64,000 nt of DNA from RBG-16-64-43 sp964353865 (GTDB lineage Bacteria; Chloroflexota; Anaerolineae; Anaerolineales; RBG-16-64-43): contig CAYGXJ010000127.1 in the NCBI GenBank assembly GCA_964353865.1, positions 7,120 through 71,119 on the forward strand. Reading direction: 5' to 3'. Below, piece after piece: positions 17,406-26,770 of this stretch (position 1 is the first letter of the stretch; each line of letters opens with the position of its first letter). Below the pieces are notes generated by a model that worked only from the letters and a program-made list of their open reading frames with translations, had not been told where the DNA came from and searched no databases. A program made the translations under genes and the position numbers.

Positions 17406-18430
17406 GAATACCTCACGCGCGGATCAAGATAGGCATACAGGATGTCCGCGCCCAGATTGCCGAGCACAACCAGGACGGCGTTGAAGAGGGTGAAGCCCAG
17501 GACGGAGACGACGTCCAGATGCAGGGCAGAGTCGGCGAAGAACCAACCCAGGCCGTGAAGGTTGAAGACCGTCTCAGTGATCACGACCCCGCCCATCAGG
17601 CCGATGATCGTCAACCCGCCGATCGTGGCCACCGGGATCATCGCGTTTTTGCGCACGTGCTTGTTGATGACAACCGACTCGGGCAACCCTTTGGCGCGCG
17701 CGGTGGTCACGTAGTCCTGCCGCAGCGCCTCGAGCATCGACGAGCGCGTGACCCGCAGGATCAGCGCCCAGCTCAGATACGAAAGGCTGATGATGGGCAG
17801 CACCAAGTGTCGCGCCGCGTCTAAGAAGATGTCGAAACGCCCGTTGATAAGCGAGTCGACGGTGTTCATGTGCGTGATCTGCATGTAGGCCGGGGCCTCG
17901 ATGGCCCTTGTCGCCCACTCCGAGAGGCGCCCGGCCGGGAACCAGTCCAGCTTGGCGTAGAAAATCATCAATGCCATGAGTCCGAAAACGTAGATCGGGA
18001 ACGACCAGCCGATGATACCGAAGATGCGGACTGCATGATCCACTGGTTTGTTCTGATTGACTGCCGCCAGTACCCCCAGCCGGATGCCGACGACCATGAT
18101 CGGGATCACACTCCACAGGGCCAGCTCGACGGTCGGCGGAAGATGCTGGAGCAGGGCTTGCACCACGGGCTGGTGACCCCGGTAGGAGAAGCCAAGATCG
18201 CCCTGCAGAACCTGCCCCATCCAGCGGGCATACTGCACAGGGAGCGGGTCGTTGAGACCGTACAGGTTGACCAGCGCATTGACGTCCGACGTTCGCTCTG
18301 GCTGATCGGCAAGGTAGAGCGCCAGGCGCTCGTACGGTGTGACCAGCATGAGCATGGCGAAGATAAGGAGCGTCACCCCGAAAAGGATGATGGGCAACTG
18401 CAGCAGACGGCGGATGATGTAGTTCAGCAT
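17402..18430 (-). CDS. Oligopeptide ABC transporter permease, OppB/DppB type
   Basis: A 342-residue permease with six or so helices. It begins MLNYIIRRLLQLPIILFGV, the usual OppB N-terminus, and has the EAA loop TTARAKGLPESVVINKHVRKNAMIPV. The YGLNDPLPVQYARWMGQVLQGDLGFS segment near residue 54 is the conserved DppB periplasmic loop. It pairs with the downstream OppC-like permease. An intercistronic hairpin at 18459-18491 separates it from the binding-protein gene, which probably lowers its expression relative to that protein. Confidence 0.92.
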   Translation of the reverse strand: MLNYIIRRLLQLPIILFGVTLLIFAMLMLVTPYERLALYLADQPERTSDVNALVNLYGLNDPLPVQYARWMGQVLQGDLGFSYRGHQPVVQALLQHLPPTVELALWSVIPIMVVGIRLGVLAAVNQNKPVDHAVRIFGIIGWSFPIYVFGLMALMIFYAKLDWFPAGRLSEWATRAIEAPAYMQITHMNTVDSLINGRFDIFLDAARHLVLPIISLSYLSWALILRVTRSSMLEALRQDYVTTARAKGLPESVVINKHVRKNAMIPVATIGGLTIIGLMGGVVITETVFNLHGLGWFFADSALHLDVVSVLGFTLFNAVLVVLGNLGADILYAYLDPRVRYS

Positions 18431-18458
18431 GGTTGGAACTCCGATGAACCCCGGTCTC

Positions 18459-18491
18459 GCCGGGCGGCGGGTGGCTGACCCGCCGCCCGGC
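18459..18491 (-). other. Intercistronic stem-loop between binding protein and permease genes
   Basis: A perfect 14-bp GC-rich stem with a 5-base loop lies between the stop of the substrate-binding protein gene (18514) and the start of the permease (18430). There is no T-run after it on the minus strand, so it is unlikely to be a full terminator. Such hairpins after binding-protein genes are known to protect upstream mRNA and cause partial attenuation. Confidence 0.6.
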
Positions 18492-18513
18492 TTTCAAGGA
18501 GGGGTAAGCGCGT

Positions 18514-20553
18514 TTACTGTGGGGCTACCTTGCTCATCGCGGCCCAGTAGGGATCATCGAACAGTGGGTTGTAGTAGAAGCCCTCGATCCAGGACTGTAC
18601 GTAGCGGCGGGTCGTGATCTGGGCGATGAAGACGTCAATCGCCTGGTCCATGGCTTCAGCCTGCAGGCCCTTGTACAACTCGGCGGCCTTCGCCGGATCG
18701 CTCTCTCGGACGGCCTCAGCCATCGTCGCGTCCCACGGGTCGCACAAGGCATCTGGAAAGTGCTGAGCTCGCGACCAGTCGCCATTGCACGACATGTACG
18801 GCACCACCCAGTTGTGCGGGTGATGGAAATCCTGGATCCAGCCCGTCTGATGCAGCGGCAGTCGGCCGGCGCGGCGGGCGGCCATATAGGTTGCCCACGG
18901 CAGGTTGGCAATGCCGATGCTGATCTTGTCGTTCACCTGCGTCAAACCATCTGCGAGGACCTCACTGGCGATGCGCCGGCTGTCATTCCCAGTGTTGTAG
19001 AGGAACGACATGGTGAAGCCGTTCTCCCACACCGCGCCGTCCCAGGCCAACTGGAGCTCCTCGGCGCACTTCTCAAGGTCGTAGTCGTAGATGAAGGAGT
19101 CGGCCTTGTATCCCAGCATGCCCTCGATGATCGGGCCGCGGTGAGGGAAGGCCTCGCCCTGGCGGACTTCCTGGATGTACGTGTCCCGGTCGAAGCAGAA
19201 GTTGAAAGCCTTGCGCACATGGATATCGGAGAAGAAGTCCGGCGGGATTCCCTGACCGTCCAACTGCCCCGATCCGAGGTACGGGTTGCCGCCCTCGGTG
19301 GGAATGTTGAAGTTCAGGAAGATGTCGTCGGTCTGGGTGGCGGGCATGTTCTGGTACAGCTTGAGAATGCCCTCCGGGTTCTTGATCGACTCGACAAACT
19401 CGCCGTCGGTGTACGTGTACCATTGCTTGACCATCGGGTCGATCTGCGTAGCGAAGGCAATCTCGTGGTCCAAGGTATCTGCGTCGCCGGCCTGCATCAT
19501 GGCCAGGCGGGTGCCCCACTCCTCGACCAGGCGGATGACCACGGTCGACATCGACGGAACGCCGTCCACCGTGCTGCCTTCCCACAGCGGTTCCGTCACC
19601 CACCAGTCTGGATTGGCCTTCAGGACGAGCTCCTGACCGGGCGTCCAGTGGTCGAGCATGTAGGGGCCGGTGCCGTTCTCGATGTTGTACAGTGTGCTGG
19701 CGGAGACTTCCGGCAGATACCAAGTGCGCCAGGTGGCGCACTCATCGTCCCAGGCACCCTGCTCGATCATCCACTCTTTGTCCTGGATGCCGGCCCAGGG
19801 TTGGGCAAGTAGCTGCGGGAAGTAAGCCGACGCATAGGCCAGCTTGATGGTCACAGTTCCGGTGGTATCGTCGGCCACCACGGTCTTGCGGATGGCCTCG
19901 CAGACCTTGAGGTCGTCTCCCCCGACGACATCGAGCAGCCCGCCGTCGCCCGCAGCGCCGATTCCGGCAGTCTCAAGCATCGGGTCAAAGAACAGGCCCA
20001 TCGGGCCGCCGCCGCCCAGGAAGTCCCATCCGAGCAGCAAGTTGCGGTGGAAGGTGTAGGCCACATCATGCGCCTCGAGCGTCCCGCCCTTGTGGAATTT
20101 CACCCCCGGGCGGATGTGAAAGGTGTACGTGAGGCCGTCGTCCGAGATACTCCACTCGTCGGCGAGCATCGGGACAAACTCGTCGACCGCCGAACCCTTG
20201 AACATGACTAGGTTGTCGTAGACATTGCGCCCGATGTTGATGCTGGGGGAGTCGTACATGACGGCCAGATCAAGCGTCTCCGGCTCGCCGATCCACAGCA
20301 CGGTGAAGGTATCCGGGTTCTTGAAGGTGGCCGAGTAGCTTTCGTACTGCTCCTCGCTGCCGGCCGCCTGCGCTGCCTCCAACTGCTGCTGCAGTTCGGC
20401 GATCTGCGCCTCGCTACCCTCGCTCGCCTGGGCCGTGGCCAAGGCATTCTGAAGCTCGTTGATTTGCGCCTGCGAACCGCCCGTGCAGCCGGCAAGCATC
20501 AGGCTGGCCGCAACGAGCAGCGATGCAACCTGGTAACCTTTCCTTACGAACAT
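18514..20553 (-). CDS. ABC transporter substrate-binding lipoprotein, family 5 (OppA/DppA)
   Basis: A 679-residue extracytoplasmic solute-binding protein. The signal peptide ends in a lipobox LMLAGC with Cys23 as the lipidated residue. Residues 28-65 form an unusual spacer of two similar ELQ-rich segments, predicted coiled coil, before the SBP_bac_5 domain. That domain shows the LADEWSISDDGLTYTFHIRPGVKFH signature. It binds peptides or related solutes and delivers them to the B/C permeases. The length is about 100 residues more than typical OppA. It is the third gene of a D-F-A-B-C operon. Confidence 0.92.
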   Translation of the reverse strand: MFVRKGYQVASLLVAASLMLAGCTGGSQAQINELQNALATAQASEGSEAQIAELQQQLEAAQAAGSEEQYESYSATFKNPDTFTVLWIGEPETLDLAVMYDSPSINIGRNVYDNLVMFKGSAVDEFVPMLADEWSISDDGLTYTFHIRPGVKFHKGGTLEAHDVAYTFHRNLLLGWDFLGGGGPMGLFFDPMLETAGIGAAGDGGLLDVVGGDDLKVCEAIRKTVVADDTTGTVTIKLAYASAYFPQLLAQPWAGIQDKEWMIEQGAWDDECATWRTWYLPEVSASTLYNIENGTGPYMLDHWTPGQELVLKANPDWWVTEPLWEGSTVDGVPSMSTVVIRLVEEWGTRLAMMQAGDADTLDHEIAFATQIDPMVKQWYTYTDGEFVESIKNPEGILKLYQNMPATQTDDIFLNFNIPTEGGNPYLGSGQLDGQGIPPDFFSDIHVRKAFNFCFDRDTYIQEVRQGEAFPHRGPIIEGMLGYKADSFIYDYDLEKCAEELQLAWDGAVWENGFTMSFLYNTGNDSRRIASEVLADGLTQVNDKISIGIANLPWATYMAARRAGRLPLHQTGWIQDFHHPHNWVVPYMSCNGDWSRAQHFPDALCDPWDATMAEAVRESDPAKAAELYKGLQAEAMDQAIDVFIAQITTRRYVQSWIEGFYYNPLFDDPYWAAMSKVAPQ

Positions 20554-20568
20554 GGCAATCCTCCTCCG

Positions 20569-21591
20569 TCATGCGTGAAGGGCAGTTGAATTGTGCGGAT
20601 TGGCTAGGAAACACGCTACAGTGTGTCCGCGGGTCACCTCCTTGAGTTCGGGTCGCTCGGCGCGGCAGCGCGCTTCCGCGATCGGGCAGCGCGTGGAGAA
20701 TCGGCAGCCAGCCGGCGGATGTGCCGGCGAAGGCACATCACCGGTGAGGATGATGCGCTGGCGGCGTGCCTCCACTTTCGGATCGGGAACGGGAATGGCA
20801 GAAAGCAGCGCTCGGGTATACGGATGCAGGGGACGGGTGAAGAGCGTCTCCACATCGGCCGTTTCTACCAGCGTGCCCAGATACATCACCGCCACCCGAT
20901 TGCACACATGGCGAACCATGCTCAGATCGTGAGTGATGAAAAGATAGGTCAGCCCGAACTCGTGTTGCAGGTCCTGCAGCAGATTCACCACCTGGGCCTG
21001 GATCGACACATCCAGCGAGGTGATTGGCTCGTCGGCCACAATGAAGGAGGGGGTCAGCGTGAGCGCACGGGCGATGCCGATGCGTTGGCGTTGGCCGCCG
21101 GAAAACTCATGGGGGTAGCGCGTCGCAAACGAGGCCTTCAGACCCACGCGCTCGAGCAGACCCGCAATAAACGCCGTCTCCCCCTCGGGCGGCGAGAGGT
21201 GATGGATGTGCAGCGGCTCAGACAGGATGCTGCCGACGGTCATACGTGGATTGAGCGAAGAGAACGGGTCCTGGAAGACCACCTGCATCCGCCGGCGCAC
21301 GCGTCGCAGTTCCGTGGGTTTCATGTGCGAAAGGTCTTCGCCTTCAAAGACGACACGTCCGGCGGTCGGCCGGTAGAGGTAGAGCAGCGCACGGCCGAAG
21401 GTGGTCTTTCCGCAGCCGCTTTCGCCCACCAGCCCCAGCGTCTCGCCGCGCATGATCTCCAGCGATACTCCGTCCACAGCACGCACCTGGCCCACCACAT
21501 GGCGGAAGACTCCCGCCCGGATAGGGAAGTGCATTTTCAGATCGTCGATCTTCACTAGCGGCTGATGCCCGCTGTTCGGTCCTGGCCTCAC
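20569..21591 (-). CDS. Oligopeptide ABC transporter ATP-binding protein, OppF/DppF type
   Basis: A 340-residue ATPase. Walker A GESGCGKTT, signature FSGGQRQRIG, Walker B FIVADEP and the C-terminal oligo_HPY region (CRFSTRCPIAEARC) are all present. The GTG at 21591 is chosen as start because it has GGAGG just upstream and overlaps the OppD-like stop as GTGA; the longer open frame to 21690 runs back into the previous gene. It pairs with the OppD-like ATPase to energise peptide uptake. Confidence 0.93.
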   Translation of the reverse strand: MRPGPNSGHQPLVKIDDLKMHFPIRAGVFRHVVGQVRAVDGVSLEIMRGETLGLVGESGCGKTTFGRALLYLYRPTAGRVVFEGEDLSHMKPTELRRVRRRMQVVFQDPFSSLNPRMTVGSILSEPLHIHHLSPPEGETAFIAGLLERVGLKASFATRYPHEFSGGQRQRIGIARALTLTPSFIVADEPITSLDVSIQAQVVNLLQDLQHEFGLTYLFITHDLSMVRHVCNRVAVMYLGTLVETADVETLFTRPLHPYTRALLSAIPVPDPKVEARRQRIILTGDVPSPAHPPAGCRFSTRCPIAEARCRAERPELKEVTRGHTVACFLANPHNSTALHA

Positions 21592-22676
21592 GGCGCCTCC
21601 TCGACCTTCAATAGAGGAGATACATCCACCCAGCAGGCCACCCGATGATCGCGCGCGACACGCCGCAGTGCGGGGTTCTCTCGTGCGCACTGCGCCACGG
21701 CATGCTCGCAGCGCGGCGCGAACGGACAGCCATTCGGCAGATGGAGCAGATCGGGCGGCGAACCGCTGATGGGAATGAGCCGGCGGCCCGGGTGCGATTG
21801 GTCGACGCGTGGCAGCGAACGCAGCAGGCCTAGCGTGTAGGGATGGTGGGGATTGGCGTACAGATCCTCGACCGGCGCCTCTTCAACGATGAAGCCCGCG
21901 TACATCACAATGACTCGCTGCGCCAGGCCGGCGACCACACCCAGGTCGTGGGTGATCCAGATCATCGAGGTATTGATCTGCTCGCGCAGGCGCTTCACCA
22001 GGTCGAGAATCTGCGCCTGGATCGTGACGTCCAGCGCGGTGGTGGGTTCGTCGGCGATGAGCAGGCGCGGCTCGCACGAGATCCCCATGGCGATCATGAC
22101 CCGCTGGCGCATGCCCCCAGAAAACTCGTGCGGATACGCATCCAACCGCGTGGAGGCCTCGGGAATTCCAACCAGATCGAGCAATTCGGCGGCCCGCCGG
22201 CGAGCCTGGGCCGTCGTCATCTGCATGTGCAACATCAGTGCTTCGACGACCTGTTCGCCGATGGTCAGCACCGGGTTGAGCGAGGTCATCGGGTCTTGGA
22301 ATATCATCGCGATCTGGCGGCCGCGCATCCGCCGCATCTCATCCGCAGGGAGCTTCAGCAAATCCACCCCCTGGAAGTTCACCACCCCGCTGGTGATTCG
22401 TCCGGCGGGGGGTGCCACCAGACGCATGATCGAAAGAGCGTGGACCGTCTTGCCGCACCCGCTTTCGCCCACAACGCCAAGAGTTTCTCCATCGTGCAAG
22501 TTGTAGGAGATGCCGTTGACGGCGGAGACCGACCCCTCCTCGGTCGTGAAGCGAGTGGTTAGGCCGATCACCTGCATCAGTGCGGCGTCTTCCACCGCAG
22601 CCTTGCCGGTAGGTGGGATGGGGTCGGATCGGCGCATGGTGTCAGTCATCGCACACACCACTCGAAGGGGATACAT
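21588..22676 (-). CDS. Oligopeptide ABC transporter ATP-binding protein, OppD/DppD type
   Basis: An ATPase of about 350-362 residues, first gene of the peptide operon. It has Walker A GESGCGKTV, the Q-loop IFQDPMTSLNPV, signature FSGGMRQRVM, Walker B LLIADEP and the C-terminal oligo_HPY Cys motif (GCPFAPRCEHAVAQC). The start is uncertain: ATG 22676 or ATG 22649 (MTDTMRRSD); neither has a good Shine-Dalgarno. It begins about 80 bases after the stop of the second response regulator, so the two-component genes may control or be cotranscribed with it. Confidence 0.92.
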   Translation of the reverse strand: MYPLRVVCAMTDTMRRSDPIPPTGKAAVEDAALMQVIGLTTRFTTEEGSVSAVNGISYNLHDGETLGVVGESGCGKTVHALSIMRLVAPPAGRITSGVVNFQGVDLLKLPADEMRRMRGRQIAMIFQDPMTSLNPVLTIGEQVVEALMLHMQMTTAQARRRAAELLDLVGIPEASTRLDAYPHEFSGGMRQRVMIAMGISCEPRLLIADEPTTALDVTIQAQILDLVKRLREQINTSMIWITHDLGVVAGLAQRVIVMYAGFIVEEAPVEDLYANPHHPYTLGLLRSLPRVDQSHPGRRLIPISGSPPDLLHLPNGCPFAPRCEHAVAQCARENPALRRVARDHRVACWVDVSPLLKVEEAP

Positions 22677-22754
22677 GCCAGCCTAGGAGAGCGGCGCCAC
22701 CCACACATCGGTCGGGTGACGCATTTCTGGCCGATGCCACCGGCTCAATTGGCT

Positions 22755-23402
22755 CTAGTCCAGATGGACCAAGCCCTGTCGAAAGGCTAGCGTGACGGCC
22801 TCGGTCCGGCTGGCGGCGCCGAACTTGCTCAAGATGCGGCCGACGTGCATGCGCACCGTGGCCGGGCGAATGCCCAGGCGAAGTGCAATTTGCGGATTGG
22901 TCAGCCCGCGCGCGACCAGCTGCAGGACTTGCCTCTGCCGCAACGTGAGCGACACCTCGTGGCGTCCCACGCGATCGAGGTGGGCGATGAGCATCTGAGC
23001 TGCAGTCCCGGAAATCATTCTTCGCCTCGTTGCCGCATCACGAATGGCCTCGGCCAGTTCGCGAGCCGAAACGCTCTTGAGCAAGCAGTTGACCGCTCCA
23101 CCCAATAGGGCCGCGGGGATGAGTTCCTGCTCCGACACGCCCGCCAGCCCGATGACCTGCGCCTCAGGGCCTCTCTCACGCAGGCGTTCCAGCAGCCGAT
23201 CTCCATCTTCGGAGGGCAGGCCAAGATCCAGCAGAACCACGTCGGGCTGCTCGAGACTACACAGGGCTAGGGCTTGCTCCGCCCCGCCGGCCAGCCCGAC
23301 GACGCGCATGTCGGGCATGTCATTCAGGCAGGCTGCCAGACCGAGACGAACCATCTCGTGGCCATCGACAACAAGGACGCGAATTTGGGATGGACGGGGC
23401 AT
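22755..23402 (-). CDS. NarL/FixJ-type response regulator with degenerate receiver
   Basis: A 215-residue two-domain regulator: receiver about residues 7-120 and LuxR-type helix-turn-helix about 150-212. The phosphoacceptor Asp59 and Lys109 are kept. However, the second acidic residue of the DD pair is Gly14 (VVDGHE), and the switch Thr/Ser at 87 is Ala (GLAG). Receivers with such changes are often phosphorylation-independent. It aligns without gaps to the regulator upstream and both end in LVHLD, so they are paralogs. The ATG at 23402 is chosen to match the paralog's length; an in-frame start at 23447 exists. Confidence 0.88.
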   Translation of the reverse strand: MPRPSQIRVLVVDGHEMVRLGLAACLNDMPDMRVVGLAGGAEQALALCSLEQPDVVLLDLGLPSEDGDRLLERLRERGPEAQVIGLAGVSEQELIPAALLGGAVNCLLKSVSARELAEAIRDAATRRRMISGTAAQMLIAHLDRVGRHEVSLTLRQRQVLQLVARGLTNPQIALRLGIRPATVRMHVGRILSKFGAASRTEAVTLAFRQGLVHLD

Positions 23403-23526
23403 GCCGGCCCGGCGCCTATGGTCGCGCATCGTGCGTCGCGCATGCACTCGATGCTAATAACGAAAGGCCCCAACCGCATCCGCCGGCTGGGGCATCTGGA
23501 GATCGTCCGCTTGGTGGGAGGAGGAG

Positions 23527-24174
23527 CTAGTCCAGGTGGACTAGGTTGTGCTTGAGTGCCATGGTCGCCGCTTCGGTGCGGCTCGCGACCCCCAGCTTGG
23601 AGAGGATGCTGCTGACGTGATTCTTGATGGTGAAGCGGCTGACCTGCAAGCGTTGCGCCATGTCCGGGTTCGAGAGCCCGGCCACGATCAACGTAAGCAC
23701 CTCCCGTTCGCGCCCGGTCAGGTCATAGCCAGGAGGCCGGGGCTGGGTCGCGGCGCCGATGAGCACTCGGGTGGCCTCCGGCGCGAGGGAAGGACGCCCG
23801 GCATAGGCCGCACGGATGGCCTGAGCCAATTCCGCCGCCGAGACGTTTTTGAGCAGGTAGCCGATTGCCCCCGCCTGCAGCTCGGCCCGAACCATTTCTG
23901 CTTCGCCGAAACTTGTAAGGGCGATGATGCGGATGGCTGGATAGCGTTCGTGGATGGTGCGCGTGGCGCTGATCCCGTCCACCTCGGGCATGACCAGATC
24001 CATCAAGACCACATCCGGCGAGACCTGGCCGCAACGCTCGATGGCTTCCTGGGCACTCGCGGCCTGACCGACCAATTCAAGATCGGGGTAAGCCCGCAGG
24101 AATGCCGCCAAACCTTCCCGCAGCATATCGTGATCGTCGACGACCAGCACGCGAATGGGTTTGGCCTCGCTCAT
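23527..24174 (-). CDS. NarL/FixJ-type response regulator (canonical)
   Basis: A 215-residue regulator with a complete receiver: D13/D14, phosphoacceptor D59, T87 and K109. A LuxR-type DNA-binding domain with LTGREREVL and the TIKNHVSSILSKLGV recognition helix follows. Its ATG overlaps the kinase stop codon by 4 bases (ATGA), so it is the cognate partner of that kinase. The targets are unknown; the peptide transport operon starting 1.5 kb downstream is the simplest guess. Confidence 0.93.
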   Translation of the reverse strand: MSEAKPIRVLVVDDHDMLREGLAAFLRAYPDLELVGQAASAQEAIERCGQVSPDVVLMDLVMPEVDGISATRTIHERYPAIRIIALTSFGEAEMVRAELQAGAIGYLLKNVSAAELAQAIRAAYAGRPSLAPEATRVLIGAATQPRPPGYDLTGREREVLTLIVAGLSNPDMAQRLQVSRFTIKNHVSSILSKLGVASRTEAATMALKHNLVHLD

Positions 24175-26612
24175 TCGTCCATTCCTTGATGGGCCGGCCA
24201 GTGTACGGCGATGCGGGAGCCCAGCCCCGGGGCGCTCTCGATCTCAAGAATACCTCCAATCGCCTGGGCCCGTTCGCGCATGACAGCCAAGCCCAGGCCG
24301 TCGGCGCGCGGGAGGCTCGGGTCGAAGCCGCGGCCATTGTCGCGTAGCTCCAAGCGCACCGTTGTGTCCCCGCCCGATAGGCCGACCCATGCCTGCGTCG
24401 CTTGAGAATGCCTGGCTGTGTTGTTCAGCGCCTCTTGAGCAATCCGATACAGACCGATCTTCACCTCTGGCGGGGTCGTGCGGTGGCGCTGCAGGTCGAG
24501 GTGAATGTCGAGCTTCTTGCGGCTCGAGACGCCGTCGGCGAGCTGCTGCAACAGTTCGCGCAGCTCGGCCCGCTCGAGCGCGGCCGGGCGCAGCTCCAGG
24601 AGGAGCATACGCATTTCGGCCAGTGCCCCACGCGTCAACTGCTGCAGCCGGGCCAAGCTGTGCATGGCCTCTTGCGGAGCATCGCGCACCTGGTCGGGTA
24701 CCACCTCCGCCAGCAGGCTCGCCGTCCAGAGTGTCTGGCTCACCGCATCGTGCAGATCGCGGGCCAGGCGGTTGCGTTCCTCCAGCACAGCTACTTCTCG
24801 GGCGCGCGCATACAGGCGGGCATTGGCGATGGCAATCGCGGCTTGCGCGGCCAGCGACTCGAGCACGGCACGGTCGTCCTCGTCAAACGCATCGGTCCGG
24901 TCGCTCTGGGCGTCGAGCACACCGATCACTGCCTCCTGCGCGCGCAAGGGGATCACCAGTTCGGACCGCGTGCTGGGCGAATCGGCCAATGCAAGATAGG
25001 CCGGATCGAGACGGACATCCGCGGCGAGGAGGGTGACGCCTTCAGCTGCCACCCGGCCGATGAGACCCTCCTGGCCAATGCGGAAACGCGGCGGCAGATG
25101 GCCGGGCCGATCCCAGCTGGCACCCGCTCCCGCCTTCATCACGACCAGGTCGCCTTCGATGAGACCGATCCCAACCGAGGAGTAGCCCAGCCGCTCATGA
25201 ACCGGCCGCACAATCTCGCGGACCACCTCTTCCACATCCAGCGAGGAGGTGATGCGCCGCCCCACTTCGCTGATGACTCGGAACTGTTCGGCTCGCCGTT
25301 GTTGGGCGCGATACAGTCGCTGGCTCTGGATGGCGACGCCCAGTTGCTGGCCCACCGTGGTGAGCAACTGGGCCACTTGATCATCGAGCGCGTCGCGCTC
25401 GGGCGAAGTGACGAAGAGCACACCATGCGACTCGCCGCGGGCGGTGAGCGGCACACCCATCAGATAGCGCCGCTCGGCGATCTCCTGCACGCCGCCTTGT
25501 CGGAGAAGGCCCTCCACCACGAGGTCCAAGACGATCGGGCCGGTCGTGACGGCAACCCGCGCCAACGGCTGCCCCTCGCCAGCAAAGAGGGCAAGCTGGT
25601 CGCGCAGCCGATTCGATAGGCCGCGCGTGGCAGCCAGCCGATGCGGGCCGCCTTCCGGCTCGCGCAGGAAGATCCCGCCTGCCGGAAGGTCAAGCGTGCC
25701 AAGAATCCCATCCAGTGACGACTCCAGAACATCCTGGGCATCCAGCATCAGGCTGCCGGCGGCGGTCGCCGCGCTGAGGGTGGCCAGGGCCCGCGTGCGC
25801 TCATCGACCTCGTGCTGCAGGTCGCGATAGCTTTCTTCGAGATGTACGGCCATGCGGTTGAACTGCTCGGCGAGATCCTCGATTTCGTCGCCCGTGTCCG
25901 CCACAACCCGTTGGCCAAACTTGCCGTCAGCGATTTCCTGACTTGCGGTAATCAATCCCTGGATCGGTTGGGTCAGGCGTCGCACACCCACGGCCACAAT
26001 CACCACAGGTAAGAGCAACCCCAGGCCGACCAGCAACAGGATCAGTCGCTGGTAGGCGACAATCGACCCAATGAGCGAGGACCACGGTTGCTCGGTGACC
26101 AGCTCCCACGAGGTGCCGGCCACAGGCGCAAAAGACGCGACGATTTCAACTCGCTCCGCGTTGAGGGTGCGTATCGTGCCGGATTGGCCGCCGAGCGCTC
26201 GGTGCACCACATCCTGAGAAGAGAAGTCCGCGCCGATGAGACCTGTATCGGAGTGGAAGACGACACGTCCTTCGCTGTCCACGATATACGCGCTGCCTTT
26301 GTCGCCTGTTCGCGTCCTGACGGCCTGAACGACTCGCTGAAAGAGCGTTCGCCGGCTGACCAGTTCCTGGGCATACACCTCCTCGGCGCGCGCCAAGCCG
26401 GGTTGTGTGTCGACGTAGGCCTCGAGCTGCGCACCGAGTTGATTGGCCAAGAGCCGGGTCAGTTCGCGGTCGCGCTGGATGACGAGGTCGAAGGCAAGCT
26501 GCCGGAAAGCAAGCGTCGCCAGGATAACAATCACAACCAGCAATATCGCCGTGGGGATAAACGTCCACGCGAGGATCTTCGAACGAAGGTCAAGCGAAAG
26601 ACGCCAAGGCAT
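24171..26612 (-). CDS. Membrane sensor histidine kinase (extracellular sensor, HAMP, two GAF, HisKA_3)
   Basis: An 813-residue NarX/LiaS-class kinase. A first membrane helix (about 12-37) is followed by a Cache-like extracytoplasmic domain (about 38-180, with DKGSAYIVDSEGRVVFH), a second helix (about 185-207) and HAMP (about 208-262). Two GAF domains span about 290-600. In the HisKA_3 dimerisation helix, ERNRLARDLHDAVSQT, the phosphorylated His is residue 621. A C-terminal HATPase with DNGRGFDP completes it. The ATG at 26612 has GGAG 8 bases upstream. It is translationally coupled to the canonical response regulator. The Cache domain suggests a small-molecule ligand such as an amino acid. Confidence 0.92.
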   Translation of the reverse strand: MPWRLSLDLRSKILAWTFIPTAILLVVIVILATLAFRQLAFDLVIQRDRELTRLLANQLGAQLEAYVDTQPGLARAEEVYAQELVSRRTLFQRVVQAVRTRTGDKGSAYIVDSEGRVVFHSDTGLIGADFSSQDVVHRALGGQSGTIRTLNAERVEIVASFAPVAGTSWELVTEQPWSSLIGSIVAYQRLILLLVGLGLLLPVVIVAVGVRRLTQPIQGLITASQEIADGKFGQRVVADTGDEIEDLAEQFNRMAVHLEESYRDLQHEVDERTRALATLSAATAAGSLMLDAQDVLESSLDGILGTLDLPAGGIFLREPEGGPHRLAATRGLSNRLRDQLALFAGEGQPLARVAVTTGPIVLDLVVEGLLRQGGVQEIAERRYLMGVPLTARGESHGVLFVTSPERDALDDQVAQLLTTVGQQLGVAIQSQRLYRAQQRRAEQFRVISEVGRRITSSLDVEEVVREIVRPVHERLGYSSVGIGLIEGDLVVMKAGAGASWDRPGHLPPRFRIGQEGLIGRVAAEGVTLLAADVRLDPAYLALADSPSTRSELVIPLRAQEAVIGVLDAQSDRTDAFDEDDRAVLESLAAQAAIAIANARLYARAREVAVLEERNRLARDLHDAVSQTLWTASLLAEVVPDQVRDAPQEAMHSLARLQQLTRGALAEMRMLLLELRPAALERAELRELLQQLADGVSSRKKLDIHLDLQRHRTTPPEVKIGLYRIAQEALNNTARHSQATQAWVGLSGGDTTVRLELRDNGRGFDPSLPRADGLGLAVMRERAQAIGGILEIESAPGLGSRIAVHWPAHQGMDE

Positions 26613-26770
26613 TCCAGGACTCCAGCCAGGCAAGTATAAGCCTGGCGCCATTCGATGCGCCGGTGCGGCGAAGAGGCTCGACCGCCGAACCGTTTGGCAA
26701 GTCGTGGTGTGGGTTTGAGACGTCCTGCCGCCCAGAGACTGATGCTTCTCGGGTCAGAAGCTGGCTTCGA

